This document shows, one piece after another, positions 1-4,888 of a stretch of 7,770 nucleotides of DNA. The notes under the pieces were generated by a model. The model saw only the letters and a program-made list of their open reading frames with translations, was not told where the DNA came from and ran no database searches. The stretch is taken from assembly GCA_030667035.1 (NCBI GenBank), contig DAOUWQ010000052.1, positions 1 to 7,770 on the forward strand, in the 5' to 3' direction. Made by a program: the position numbers and the translations under genes. This DNA is from Candidatus Heimdallarchaeota archaeon. GTDB lineage: Archaea > Asgardarchaeota > Heimdallarchaeia > JABLTI01. Positions within the stretch are counted from its first letter, which is position 1. Every line of letters starts with the position of its first letter.

Positions 1-20
1 GAACATCGAAAGACCCTCTT

Positions 21-73
21 GAGACCTTATAACCCCTATTGTAAGGTCTCACCCTCTTCTCTTTAAAGAAGAG
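21..73. repeat. Two adjacent inverted repeats at the left edge
   Basis: A perfect 9-bp inverted repeat, GAGACCTTA at 21-29 and TAAGGTCTC at 42-50, encloses a 12-nt C-rich loop. It is followed by a 6-bp repeat, CTCTTC at 54-59 and GAAGAG at 68-73. The octamer ACCCTCTT occurs directly at 13-20 and again at 51-58, flanking the first hairpin. On the plus strand the second stem is followed by A residues, so it is not a classic terminator in that direction. It may be the 3' untranslated region or end of a transcript entering from the left. One plus frame is open from base 1 to a TAA at 64-66 (21 codons), too short to call a gene. Confidence 0.4.
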
Positions 74-119
74 AAAAAAAAAGAACAGCTGTTGAAAGAA
101 TCCAATGATTCTCCCAACA
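74..119 (-). terminator. Terminator of the caspase-like gene
   Basis: Read on the minus strand, just past the caspase-like stop codon, an interrupted hairpin pairs CAACA/TGTTG (115-119 with 90-94) and GATTC/GAATC (107-111 with 98-102), with a 3x3 internal loop and a 4-nt tip. Seven bases later there is an uninterrupted run of nine T (plus 74-82, A9). Archaeal polymerases terminate at oligo-T tracts, with or without a hairpin, so this is a good termination site for the gene at 141-935. Confidence 0.55.
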
Positions 120-140
120 ATGATTTAATTATTAGATTTT

Positions 141-935
141 TTATAGGTAAAAGCTCTCTATGATATCTCCATCAAATTCTTGTGGAAGGTCTTTTCTGGC
201 GTATGGGTAAATGGATACTGCGTAATCGAAGATATCTTCCATTGAAACGCTATAGCTACCTTCATAGTATTCTTGCCAAGCAATTTCTAAGAAGAAGTAT
301 GTCCATGCACCATTTAATCCGGGTGGATAGTCATAACCATATCCTCTGTCAGTACAAGTTACTGCCATGTAGCCATTAGCGCTATTGGCATTACTCATTA
401 CTCCATTCATACCACCTGCATTGCAATGGTCTAAGAATATGAACCATTTGCAAATTGCGCCATCAAAAACAGATTGTAATTCAACATCGAAGATGTATCC
501 ATCTTCATCATTTTCGCCAACACCACAATCCCACAGACACAAGAATGAGTCTCTTACTCTACCTCTTGTAGCTCCACCATGTCCACTTGTTGCAAAAACA
601 ACAATATCGTCTTCGTCAGCAATACTTAGATAATTGGCTAGTGCGTTATAGACATTTGTTTCAGTAGCTAATCCATCAAATTGTGGATAAGTATTAGTGT
701 GATCACCTAGAACTGTACATACGTAACCGCTTGGTGCTAATTGATTATACCAATCTGTTGCGTCTTCATCACAGTAAGATAAATCGCTTATTGCGCTATA
801 ATCTGAAATTCCAACGATAACAGCATACTTGTTTACAATCCCATCTGCAGCTGAAACATTAGCTGTTAATGGAATAACAGCAGAGATAATGAATACTGAA
901 ATGAGAACTATACCGATAGTCATTTTTTTCTTCAT
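141..935 (-). CDS. Secreted caspase-fold (clan CD) cysteine peptidase
   Basis: Predicted exported cysteine protease of the caspase/metacaspase fold, 264 aa from the chosen ATG. A signal peptide is evident: basic KKKM start, hydrophobic stretch to about residue 23, and a likely signal peptidase cut after NVSA near residue 29. The mature part opens with the family's first strand and helix (KYAVIVGISDY, then YCDEDATDWY). The catalytic dyad is visible as His119 in SGHGG and Cys171 in DHCNAGG. The more usual caspase motif is D-x-C-H/Y-S-G, so Asn-Ala after the Cys is a variant. No transmembrane anchor or extra domain follows. A GTG at 957-959 would add eight residues before the basic n-region without a better ribosome site, so the ATG at 933-935 is preferred. 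It is divergent from another secreted protein. A legumain-like C13 relative is the main alternative, because both share the HG...C dyad. The substrate is unknown. Confidence 0.8.
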   Translation of the reverse strand: MKKKMTIGIVLISVFIISAVIPLTANVSAADGIVNKYAVIVGISDYSAISDLSYCDEDATDWYNQLAPSGYVCTVLGDHTNTYPQFDGLATETNVYNALANYLSIADEDDIVVFATSGHGGATRGRVRDSFLCLWDCGVGENDEDGYIFDVELQSVFDGAICKWFIFLDHCNAGGMNGVMSNANSANGYMAVTCTDRGYGYDYPPGLNGAWTYFFLEIAWQEYYEGSYSVSMEDIFDYAVSIYPYARKDLPQEFDGDIIESFYL

Positions 936-991
936 TTTTACCAACTCGATTAAAATCACTGAATAGAGTGATATTTGGATATATTAAAGAA

Positions 992-1002
992 GATATATAA
1001 AC
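992..1002 (-). promoter_or_regulatory. TATA box of the caspase-like gene
   Basis: The minus strand reads GTTTATATATC, preceded by an A-rich stretch that could act as a BRE. Transcription would start near 967, giving a leader of about 30 nt to the ATG at 935. A long T/A tract lies just upstream. Confidence 0.5.
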
Positions 1003-1082
1003 TTTTTTTAAAAAAACCGTATTTTTGTTACTTATGATAATATTTATTTACGGAGATTTTTTAAGATAACTATATTAATTAC

Positions 1083-1090
1083 TTTAAAAT
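1083..1090 (+). promoter_or_regulatory. TATA-like box before the small secreted protein
   Basis: TTTAAAAT lies about 25 nt before a start site expected near 1111. GAGG at 1118-1121 then serves as ribosome binding site, eight bases before the ATG at 1130. The 170-bp divergent spacer (960-1129) holds both promoters and no other recognisable gene. Confidence 0.4.
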
Positions 1091-1129
1091 AATCTAAACT
1101 AGATTTTTGTCAGTAAAGAGGACTGGATA

Positions 1130-1621
1130 ATGAAAAAAACAAATAAAAATTTCCTTAAAATAACAATTCTATTATTGTTCACACTTATTATCGTCCCCGC
1201 AATAGTACTTCAAACACATGCATACGACACCCGAATTCCTGATGTTTACAATATGAGTTTCATCCATGCAGAATATTTAGACGCCGACGAAGACGGTTCT
1301 GAAGATGACACCAGATTTTTGGTTGAAGTATATTTCAACCCATTATACTTTGATGGTTCACTAATTCGATTGGATTGTTATTTCGAAATCATCTTACCTT
1401 CAGGCATTACTTTTGCATACAGAGGATTTATCAAACTAGCATCTGATTCTTGTATTATTCAATTTGATGTATATAATACAGTTACTGAGCCAGGTTGGTA
1501 TACTATTAACTTTGATTCAAGTGTAAAAATCCAAATGATAAAGTACACTTGTTTTTGCACAACAATTTTTGATCCCCCCACAGAAGCACCTGGCGGTGGA
1601 GGCCCAACTATAGATTTCTAA
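1130..1621 (+). CDS. Small secreted protein with Asp-rich loop, function unknown
   Basis: I do not recognise the family. The 163-aa product has a clear signal peptide: basic start (KKTNKNFLK), hydrophobic core from about 10 to 27, and a probable cut after QTHA at residue 31. The mature part is rich in alternating hydrophobic and polar residues, as in an all-beta domain. Residues 51-60 read DADEDGSEDD, a D-x-D-x-D-G-x-x-D pattern like calcium-binding loops of EF-hand or thrombospondin-3 type; calcium binding is inferred only. Four cysteines (83, 108, 141, 143) could form disulfides outside the cell. The end is a low-complexity tail, TEAPGGGGPTIDF, with no anchor after it. It is divergent from the caspase-like protease and 35 nt upstream of a regulator gene. 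The GAGG site at 1118-1121 supports the ATG. Confidence 0.7.
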   Translation: MKKTNKNFLKITILLLFTLIIVPAIVLQTHAYDTRIPDVYNMSFIHAEYLDADEDGSEDDTRFLVEVYFNPLYFDGSLIRLDCYFEIILPSGITFAYRGFIKLASDSCIIQFDVYNTVTEPGWYTINFDSSVKIQMIKYTCFCTTIFDPPTEAPGGGGPTIDF

Positions 1622-1630
1622 TCAATAGCG

Positions 1631-1638
1631 AATTAAAT
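1631..1638 (+). promoter_or_regulatory. TATA-like box of a possibly leaderless regulator
   Basis: AATTAAAT lies about 24 nt before the ATG at 1657, so a start from it would give a leaderless transcript. GAGGAC at 1639-1644 resembles a ribosome site but is 12 nt from the ATG, rather far. The gene may instead be read through from the secreted-protein gene. Confidence 0.35.
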
Positions 1639-1656
1639 GAGGACAGTAGAAAAATT

Positions 1657-2751
1657 ATGACCATTGAAGAGAGAGATTTACCCTTATTGATTTCATTACA
1701 AGAAAATCCGCTCGCTCCTGCGTCCAAATTAGCGCAAGCTGTTAATCTCTCGGTTCCTACGGTCATAAACAGATTAGAACTATTAAGAGAAGATAAAGTA
1801 TATTATAAAGTTTCAGCAGATCTGCTTCTTGATACTTTGGAATTAGAAATTGTTGACATTCTTATCGAAATTGAGTCATTAGATAAATTGACTTATTTTG
1901 AGCAAAAGATTTGTTACAAACACCCATATACTCTTTTCCGTATTCGATGTTTCGGCAATTTCTTTGGTTTATATACTCAATTTCGCATTCCAATAAAATC
2001 TAAAGAATGGTTAGTAGAGTTCCTTGAGTATCTGAAAAAGAATAAAACAATTCAAGATTTTACTATAATAAATGTTTTGAAGGACAGCAAGCCGATTTAT
2101 ACAACCACTAATTTAGCAAATTGGGAACCAAATTTAATGCGATGGAATTTTAATTGGGAAAATTGGTTTAGCAAATTAGACACCAATAATGCAACTCGCC
2201 TCAAAAGTAAGAAAGAAAATTCTCTACTAAACAAAATAGATAATCTTGATATTGCTCTGTTACAAGAACTTACGATTAGTGCAAGGAGAAAAAATACTGA
2301 AATTATGGAATCTCTGAAATTGGATAAAAATATCGTTGGTCTACCACAAAAAATCAGTCGAAAGCTTCAATTTCTAACAAAAAAGGCTATTGCACAGTTT
2401 AGAGTTTCACTTCAATGGGAAACGTTCGAAATTTTCAATTCGTTTCTAATGAGCTGCGATTGTGAGAAAAAAACTAGTTATAAATTACAAAACCATCTTT
2501 CTAATAATCCGATTCCATTTGAATCCACCTTTAAATTAACTGAAAAAGGATTTTTATGGTATGTTAGATGCCCAGCGTCTCATTTCTCAAATATATCTGA
2601 AATTATCTGGCGTCTTTGTAAAAAAGTGGATTTCTTTTATCTGGATTATAAAAGTGCAATATACTATGGATTATGGAAAGGAGCCTTTGATCATTCAAAT
2701 CACAATTGGTCTATTGATTTGATGAAAAAAGAAAAAGTATTAGAAGAGTGA
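1657..2751 (+). CDS. Transcriptional regulator with two winged-helix (Lrp/AsnC-like) units
   Basis: Cytoplasmic DNA-binding protein, 364 aa. Residues 5-52 form an Lrp/AsnC-type winged helix-turn-helix: first helix DLPLLISLQ, then KLAQAVNLS, then the recognition helix VPTVINRLELL. Residues about 62-140 could be a ligand-sensing or RAM-like alpha/beta region. A second helix-turn-helix unit starts at about 195 (LDIALLQELTI) and reaches 252 (KISRKLQFL...IAQFRVSL), followed by a second region of similar shape to about 331. The protein thus looks like an internal duplication, about twice the usual 150-aa Lrp length. It carries no signal peptide or membrane segment. It starts 35 nt after the small secreted protein and may control that gene or the divergent protease; this is inferred from position only. 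The hairpin after it overlaps its stop codon. The class is fairly sure, the ligand and targets unknown. Confidence 0.7.
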   Translation: MTIEERDLPLLISLQENPLAPASKLAQAVNLSVPTVINRLELLREDKVYYKVSADLLLDTLELEIVDILIEIESLDKLTYFEQKICYKHPYTLFRIRCFGNFFGLYTQFRIPIKSKEWLVEFLEYLKKNKTIQDFTIINVLKDSKPIYTTTNLANWEPNLMRWNFNWENWFSKLDTNNATRLKSKKENSLLNKIDNLDIALLQELTISARRKNTEIMESLKLDKNIVGLPQKISRKLQFLTKKAIAQFRVSLQWETFEIFNSFLMSCDCEKKTSYKLQNHLSNNPIPFESTFKLTEKGFLWYVRCPASHFSNISEIIWRLCKKVDFFYLDYKSAIYYGLWKGAFDHSNHNWSIDLMKKEKVLEE

Positions 2752-2770
2752 ATTTCACTCTCTATTTTTC
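2746..2770 (+). terminator. Hairpin over the stop codon plus U-rich tract
   Basis: GAGTGA at 2746-2751 pairs with TCACTC at 2755-2760 across a 3-nt loop; the TGA stop of the regulator (2749-2751) lies inside the stem. A T-rich tract (TCTATTTTTC, 2761-2770) follows, as in an intrinsic terminator. The convergent gene ends at 2783. Confidence 0.5.
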
Positions 2771-2782
2771 TCAGTTTAAAAT

Positions 2783-3628
2783 TTAGCTCATTAAAATTTT
2801 AGTTGTTATGAAAACAGCATTTTCTGCATCTTTATGTGAGGGTCGGTAATTTTCATGTTCGATTCTATTTAGTATAATATTGACGAACTTGAAATCCTTT
2901 AGAGCTTCTATTCCCTTAGCAGATCCTTTTTCGATAAGCATACCAAGTGTTAATTGTTCATCAAACATACCCATTCTTACTCTTAATTCAGCCTCTACGC
3001 TATGAGCACATTCTTTTATGCAGTCCCGGTAGTTTCCTTCATCAAGTAATAATTCATAAGTGGTTTTTGACGGGAGATCTATTTTTTCCTCAGGAGGAGG
3101 AGTTTTTGGTTCACTTGGTTTGGGAGGAGGGGGTATGTCAGCAGCTTTCTTTGGTTTATCTTGAGAATCATCTTCACCTCTCATCATTTTAGCAGTCATA
3201 TCATCGGGAGGAGGAGGTAACGTTTTTTCTTTTGGAGGGGGTGGTGGAGTTTTGTCTTTGGGGGGAGGAGGTAATGGCGTATGTTTTTTATCGGCAGGAG
3301 GGGGAGGTAGAGGAGGTTTATCCTTTGGTGGTACAGGTTTGCTACCGGTCTTAGGTGTGCTTGGTAAATCCTTAACTAAATCGATATCATCAGGAGGACC
3401 TGAAACGAGCGTTCTAATCTCTTTCGCGCGTTTAATATACTCCTTCGCTTTTTGATAATAACTATCACGTATTTTTTTTGTTTTTTCAATGGCGATTAAT
3501 TGGTTCAAGAGTTCAGCCGCTTGCAAGAACAATTCAAAAGCAGCAGTTAAATTTCCATTTCGTTCAGCTTGTATTGCTTTATTAGCTGTTTTTTTAACAC
3601 GATCAAAAATGTATTTTGTACTGGACAT
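2783..3628 (-). CDS. MIT domain - polyproline linker - HEPN-like helical domain protein
   Basis: Three-part cytoplasmic protein, 281 aa. Residues 8-76 match the three-helix MIT domain (AIQAERNGNLTAAFELF, AAELLNQLI, then YYQKAKEYIKRAKEI), the module by which Vps4, AMSH and spastin bind ESCRT-III tails. Residues 98-181 are a charged, proline-rich linker: LPPPP at 107-111, 119-123 and 137-141, PPPPP at 128-132, and PPPP at 166-169, separated by K/D/E. Residues 188-281 form a helical domain ending LNRIEHENY..SHKDAENAV, which resembles HEPN/DUF4145 domains with their R-N-H helix. The canonical HEPN nuclease motif (R-x4-6-H) is not clear, so a binding role is likelier than RNase activity. AAGGTGA (plus 3637-3643) sits eight bases before the ATG and fixes the start. 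No signal peptide or membrane segment. It looks like an adaptor linking ESCRT-like filaments to polyproline binders; the partners are inferred. Confidence 0.75.
   Translation of the reverse strand: MSSTKYIFDRVKKTANKAIQAERNGNLTAAFELFLQAAELLNQLIAIEKTKKIRDSYYQKAKEYIKRAKEIRTLVSGPPDDIDLVKDLPSTPKTGSKPVPPKDKPPLPPPPADKKHTPLPPPPKDKTPPPPPKEKTLPPPPDDMTAKMMRGEDDSQDKPKKAADIPPPPKPSEPKTPPPEEKIDLPSKTTYELLLDEGNYRDCIKECAHSVEAELRVRMGMFDEQLTLGMLIEKGSAKGIEALKDFKFVNIILNRIEHENYRPSHKDAENAVFITTKILMS
3203..3337 (-). repeat. Polyproline-coding degenerate repeats
   Basis: Encodes residues 98-142 of the MIT protein. Four P4-P5 clusters spaced about 9-12 residues apart, each followed by a short K/D/E segment, appear on the plus strand as repeated GGAGGAGG/GGGGGAGG blocks. 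The G-rich strand stands out against the AT-rich surroundings. Such repeats can expand, contract or be mis-assembled. Confidence 0.7.
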
Positions 3629-3636
3629 TATTTAGT

Positions 3637-3643
3637 TCACCTT
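3637..3643 (-). promoter_or_regulatory. Ribosome binding site of the MIT-domain gene
   Basis: The minus strand reads AAGGTGA, complementary to the archaeal 16S tail (…TCACCTCC), eight bases before the ATG at 3628. It decides the start. Confidence 0.65.
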
Positions 3644-3710
3644 GTTAACACTATTAATTTCATAATCAATAACAACATTTACTGATTTGAAGGTTTTTAA
3701 TTAAATTACT

Positions 3711-3719
3711 ACTTTTATA
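3711..3719 (-). promoter_or_regulatory. TATA-like box for the MIT-domain gene
   Basis: The minus strand reads TATAAAAGT. It is the best TATA match in the 187-bp spacer (3629-3815), although the resulting leader would be about 60 nt. Next to it on the plus strand is a 5-bp inverted repeat, AGGTA-TTTT-TACCT (3720-3733), which could be an operator between the two divergent promoters. Confidence 0.3.
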
Positions 3720-3769
3720 AGGTATTTTTACCTATATTTAGTATTACAATCAATTGCTATCTTTCAAAG

Positions 3770-3779
3770 AATTTAAATA
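3770..3779 (+). promoter_or_regulatory. TATA box of the eS25 gene
   Basis: AATTTAAATA is followed about 25 nt later by the expected start near 3799. GGTG at 3805-3808 is then the ribosome site, seven bases before the ATG at 3816. Confidence 0.5.
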
Positions 3780-3815
3780 GCTGATATCTTCATTTCGATT
3801 CAATGGTGTTTCATA

Positions 3816-4097
3816 ATGGCTCTTAGACAAAGTGTAAATAAACGCAAAGGCAAATGGGGCCGAACAAAGGAATTCGAATCCATTGAGCGTGCACTCATCA
3901 TTGATGAGGCCCTCAGAGATAAAATGATGAAAGAAATTCCTAAACAAAGAGTAATTACCCCCACTTCAGTTTGCCAAAGATATCAAGTCAGAATGCATGT
4001 AGCAAACAGCATTATCAAAGAATTAATTTCTTCTGGTAATATCGTTTTCCATGAAAAAACTTCTTACACTATCGTTTACAAGCCAGTTCAAGCATAA
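3816..4097 (+). CDS. rps25e: Small ribosomal subunit protein eS25 (S25e)
   Basis: Ribosomal protein of the 30S subunit, 93 aa, near the usual archaeal length. A basic N-terminal tail (NKRKGKWGRTKEFESIERALII) leads into the family's winged helix: DKMMKEIPKQRVITPTSV, QRYQVRMHVANSIIKEL and SSGNIVFHEKTSYTIVY. In eukaryotes eS25 lies on the 40S head near the E site; the archaeal role is presumed similar. The family occurs in eukaryotes, TACK and Asgard archaea but not in Euryarchaeota, which helps to place the organism. The GGTG site and TATA box support the ATG. It is divergent from the MIT gene and convergent with the JAMM gene, so it is not in a ribosomal operon. A 13-bp hairpin starts inside its last codons and includes its stop. 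Confidence 0.93.
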   Translation: MALRQSVNKRKGKWGRTKEFESIERALIIDEALRDKMMKEIPKQRVITPTSVCQRYQVRMHVANSIIKELISSGNIVFHEKTSYTIVYKPVQA

Positions 4098-4115
4098 TTC
4101 AATATGTTTGACTGG
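4083..4115. terminator. Long hairpin between convergent eS25 and JAMM genes
   Basis: CCAGT, a bulged T, then CAAGCATA (4083-4096) pairs with TATGTTTGACTGG (4103-4115) over a 6-nt loop: 13 pairs including one G-T. The eS25 stop (4095-4097) is within it. It lies between two converging genes, so it may end or stabilise both transcripts. No strong T-run follows on either strand, so an RNA-processing or stability role is an alternative. Confidence 0.45.
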
Positions 4116-4137
4116 GTTCTATCGTTAGTTAAGTAAT

Positions 4138-4575
4138 TTATTTTAGAGTAGTTTTATCTGTAAAAATTATTTCCACATTCTTTAGTTTTCCATTTTCCCT
4201 TAACAGGTATCCCTTAGGTTTAGTTGGTTCAGAAGTACTACTAATCAACCATACACTTGGATTTACTTCCATAAATCTTTTGTCGGTTCCAGAGGGAAAT
4301 GGTGGTGCAGGATGGGTGTGAAATATTCCAACTACTTCCATATCGCTTTCATCAATTTTAGTATAAATTTCGAGTAAAATCAAAGGATCAACAGTAAATG
4401 AAACAGTTGATTTGTCAATATTTTCGGGAGTAAAAACTTTCTCTGCAAGAGCTTGTTTATCTTTAATTGTTCCTGCAATAATTGATACTGATTCATAAGG
4501 GGCAGTATTTTTTGCATGTTTGACCATTTTTTCAAATAGTTTTTCCGGGATAACAATACTATCAATATCAATCAT
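4138..4575 (-). CDS. JAMM/MPN+ domain metalloprotease (deubiquitinase-like)
   Basis: Single-domain JAMM protein, 145 aa, likely a zinc isopeptidase that removes ubiquitin- or SAMP-like modifiers in the cytoplasm. The catalytic set is visible: Glu28 in PYESVSIIAG, His86 and His88 in HTHP, Ser95 and Asp98 in PSGTD. The His-to-Ser gap is six residues (PAPPFP) against seven in the standard H-x-H-x7-S-x2-D of Rpn11 and AMSH; all ligands are still present. It lacks the extra zinc site and N-terminal modules of AMSH. No ubiquitin, E1 or E2 gene is in the window. A TATA box lies 32 nt upstream, giving a near-leaderless transcript that supports the ATG. Other members of the superfamily act on ThiS/MoaD-like carriers or cysteine conjugates, so the substrate is open. 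Confidence 0.85.
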   Translation of the reverse strand: MIDIDSIVIPEKLFEKMVKHAKNTAPYESVSIIAGTIKDKQALAEKVFTPENIDKSTVSFTVDPLILLEIYTKIDESDMEVVGIFHTHPAPPFPSGTDKRFMEVNPSVWLISSTSEPTKPKGYLLRENGKLKNVEIIFTDKTTLK

Positions 4576-4606
4576 ATATTATAATGAAATTCATACCGTA
4601 ATAATT

Positions 4607-4616
4607 TTTTTATAAG
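4607..4616 (-). promoter_or_regulatory. TATA box of the JAMM gene
   Basis: The minus strand reads CTTATAAAAA, a near-ideal archaeal TATA box. Transcription would start near 4583, about eight bases before the ATG at 4575. This implies a very short leader without a ribosome binding site. Confidence 0.55.
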
Positions 4617-4662
4617 CAAAAATGAAGAACATTCAATCGAAATTACGTAAGTAAGAAAAAAC

Positions 4663-4671
4663 ATTAAAAAG
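4663..4671 (+). promoter_or_regulatory. Possible TATA box of tRNA-Leu
   Basis: ATTAAAAAG lies about 42 nt before the mature tRNA 5' end, which would leave a short 5' leader for RNase P to remove. The match is moderate. Confidence 0.35.
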
Positions 4672-4708
4672 GATATTTGGTTCCCAATCACTAGTAATCT
4701 CGCTTTTT

Positions 4709-4796
4709 GCGGGGGTAGCCCAGCTAGGTCAAAGGCGCAGGGCTTAGGACCCTGTCTCGTAGGAGTACACGCGTTCGAATCGCGTCCCCCGCACCA
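4709..4796 (+). tRNA. tRNA-Leu(UAG)
   Basis: Full cloverleaf with the long variable arm of a class II tRNA. The acceptor stem pairs GCGGGGG (4709-4715) with CCCCCGC (4786-4792), followed by discriminator A and an encoded CCA (4794-4796). The anticodon stem is CAGGG/CCCTG around loop CTTAGGA, with anticodon TAG at 4745-4747, reading CUA and probably other CUN leucine codons. The variable arm is 4755-4768. The T arm is ACGCG/CGCGT around TTCGAAT. No intron or bulge-helix-bulge is visible. Discriminator A and the long variable arm are as expected for archaeal tRNA-Leu. Confidence 0.96.
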
Positions 4797-4824
4797 ATTC
4801 TTGACGTCTATAATAAGATATTAA

Positions 4825-4865
4825 TAATCTGTTGAAAACTAGATTAGTGTAACTCATAAACACTA
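4825..4865 (+). promoter_or_regulatory. Inverted repeats before the ABC ATPase gene
   Basis: Two inverted repeats follow each other: TAATCT (4825-4830) with AGATTA (4841-4846), and TAGTGT (4845-4850) with ACACTA (4860-4865), the second a 21-bp element. The TATA-like ATTAATAATC (4820-4829) overlaps the first. An operator is possible, but AT-rich DNA yields such repeats by chance. Confidence 0.25.
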
Positions 4866-4876
4866 TTAATTTAACT

Positions 4877-4882
4877 GGGTGA
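4877..4882 (+). promoter_or_regulatory. Ribosome binding site deciding a TTG start
   Basis: GGGTGA matches the archaeal anti-Shine-Dalgarno sequence and lies six bases before TTG at 4889. It makes TTG the likely start of the ABC ATPase although no ATG is nearby. Confidence 0.6.
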
Positions 4883-4888
4883 ATTACT

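Noticed and set aside
3231..3320. G-rich blocks as a possible G-quadruplex or CRISPR-like array
   Set aside because: The blocks are coding repeats for P4-P5 clusters; spacing and sequence vary with the K/D/E codons, and there are no uniform repeat-spacer units.
3252..3455. Plus-strand open frame encoding a glycine-rich peptide opposite the polyproline linker
   Set aside because: It is the antisense reading of CCN proline codons in the MIT-domain gene, which has a better start site and recognisable domains.
3647..4872. Exact 14-mer AACACTATTAATTT at 3647-3660 and 4859-4872, each about 17-19 nt from a gene start
   Set aside because: It is nearly pure A/T, and by rough estimate an AT-rich window of this size is expected to hold about one such pair by chance. 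The two copies also have opposite orientation relative to their genes.
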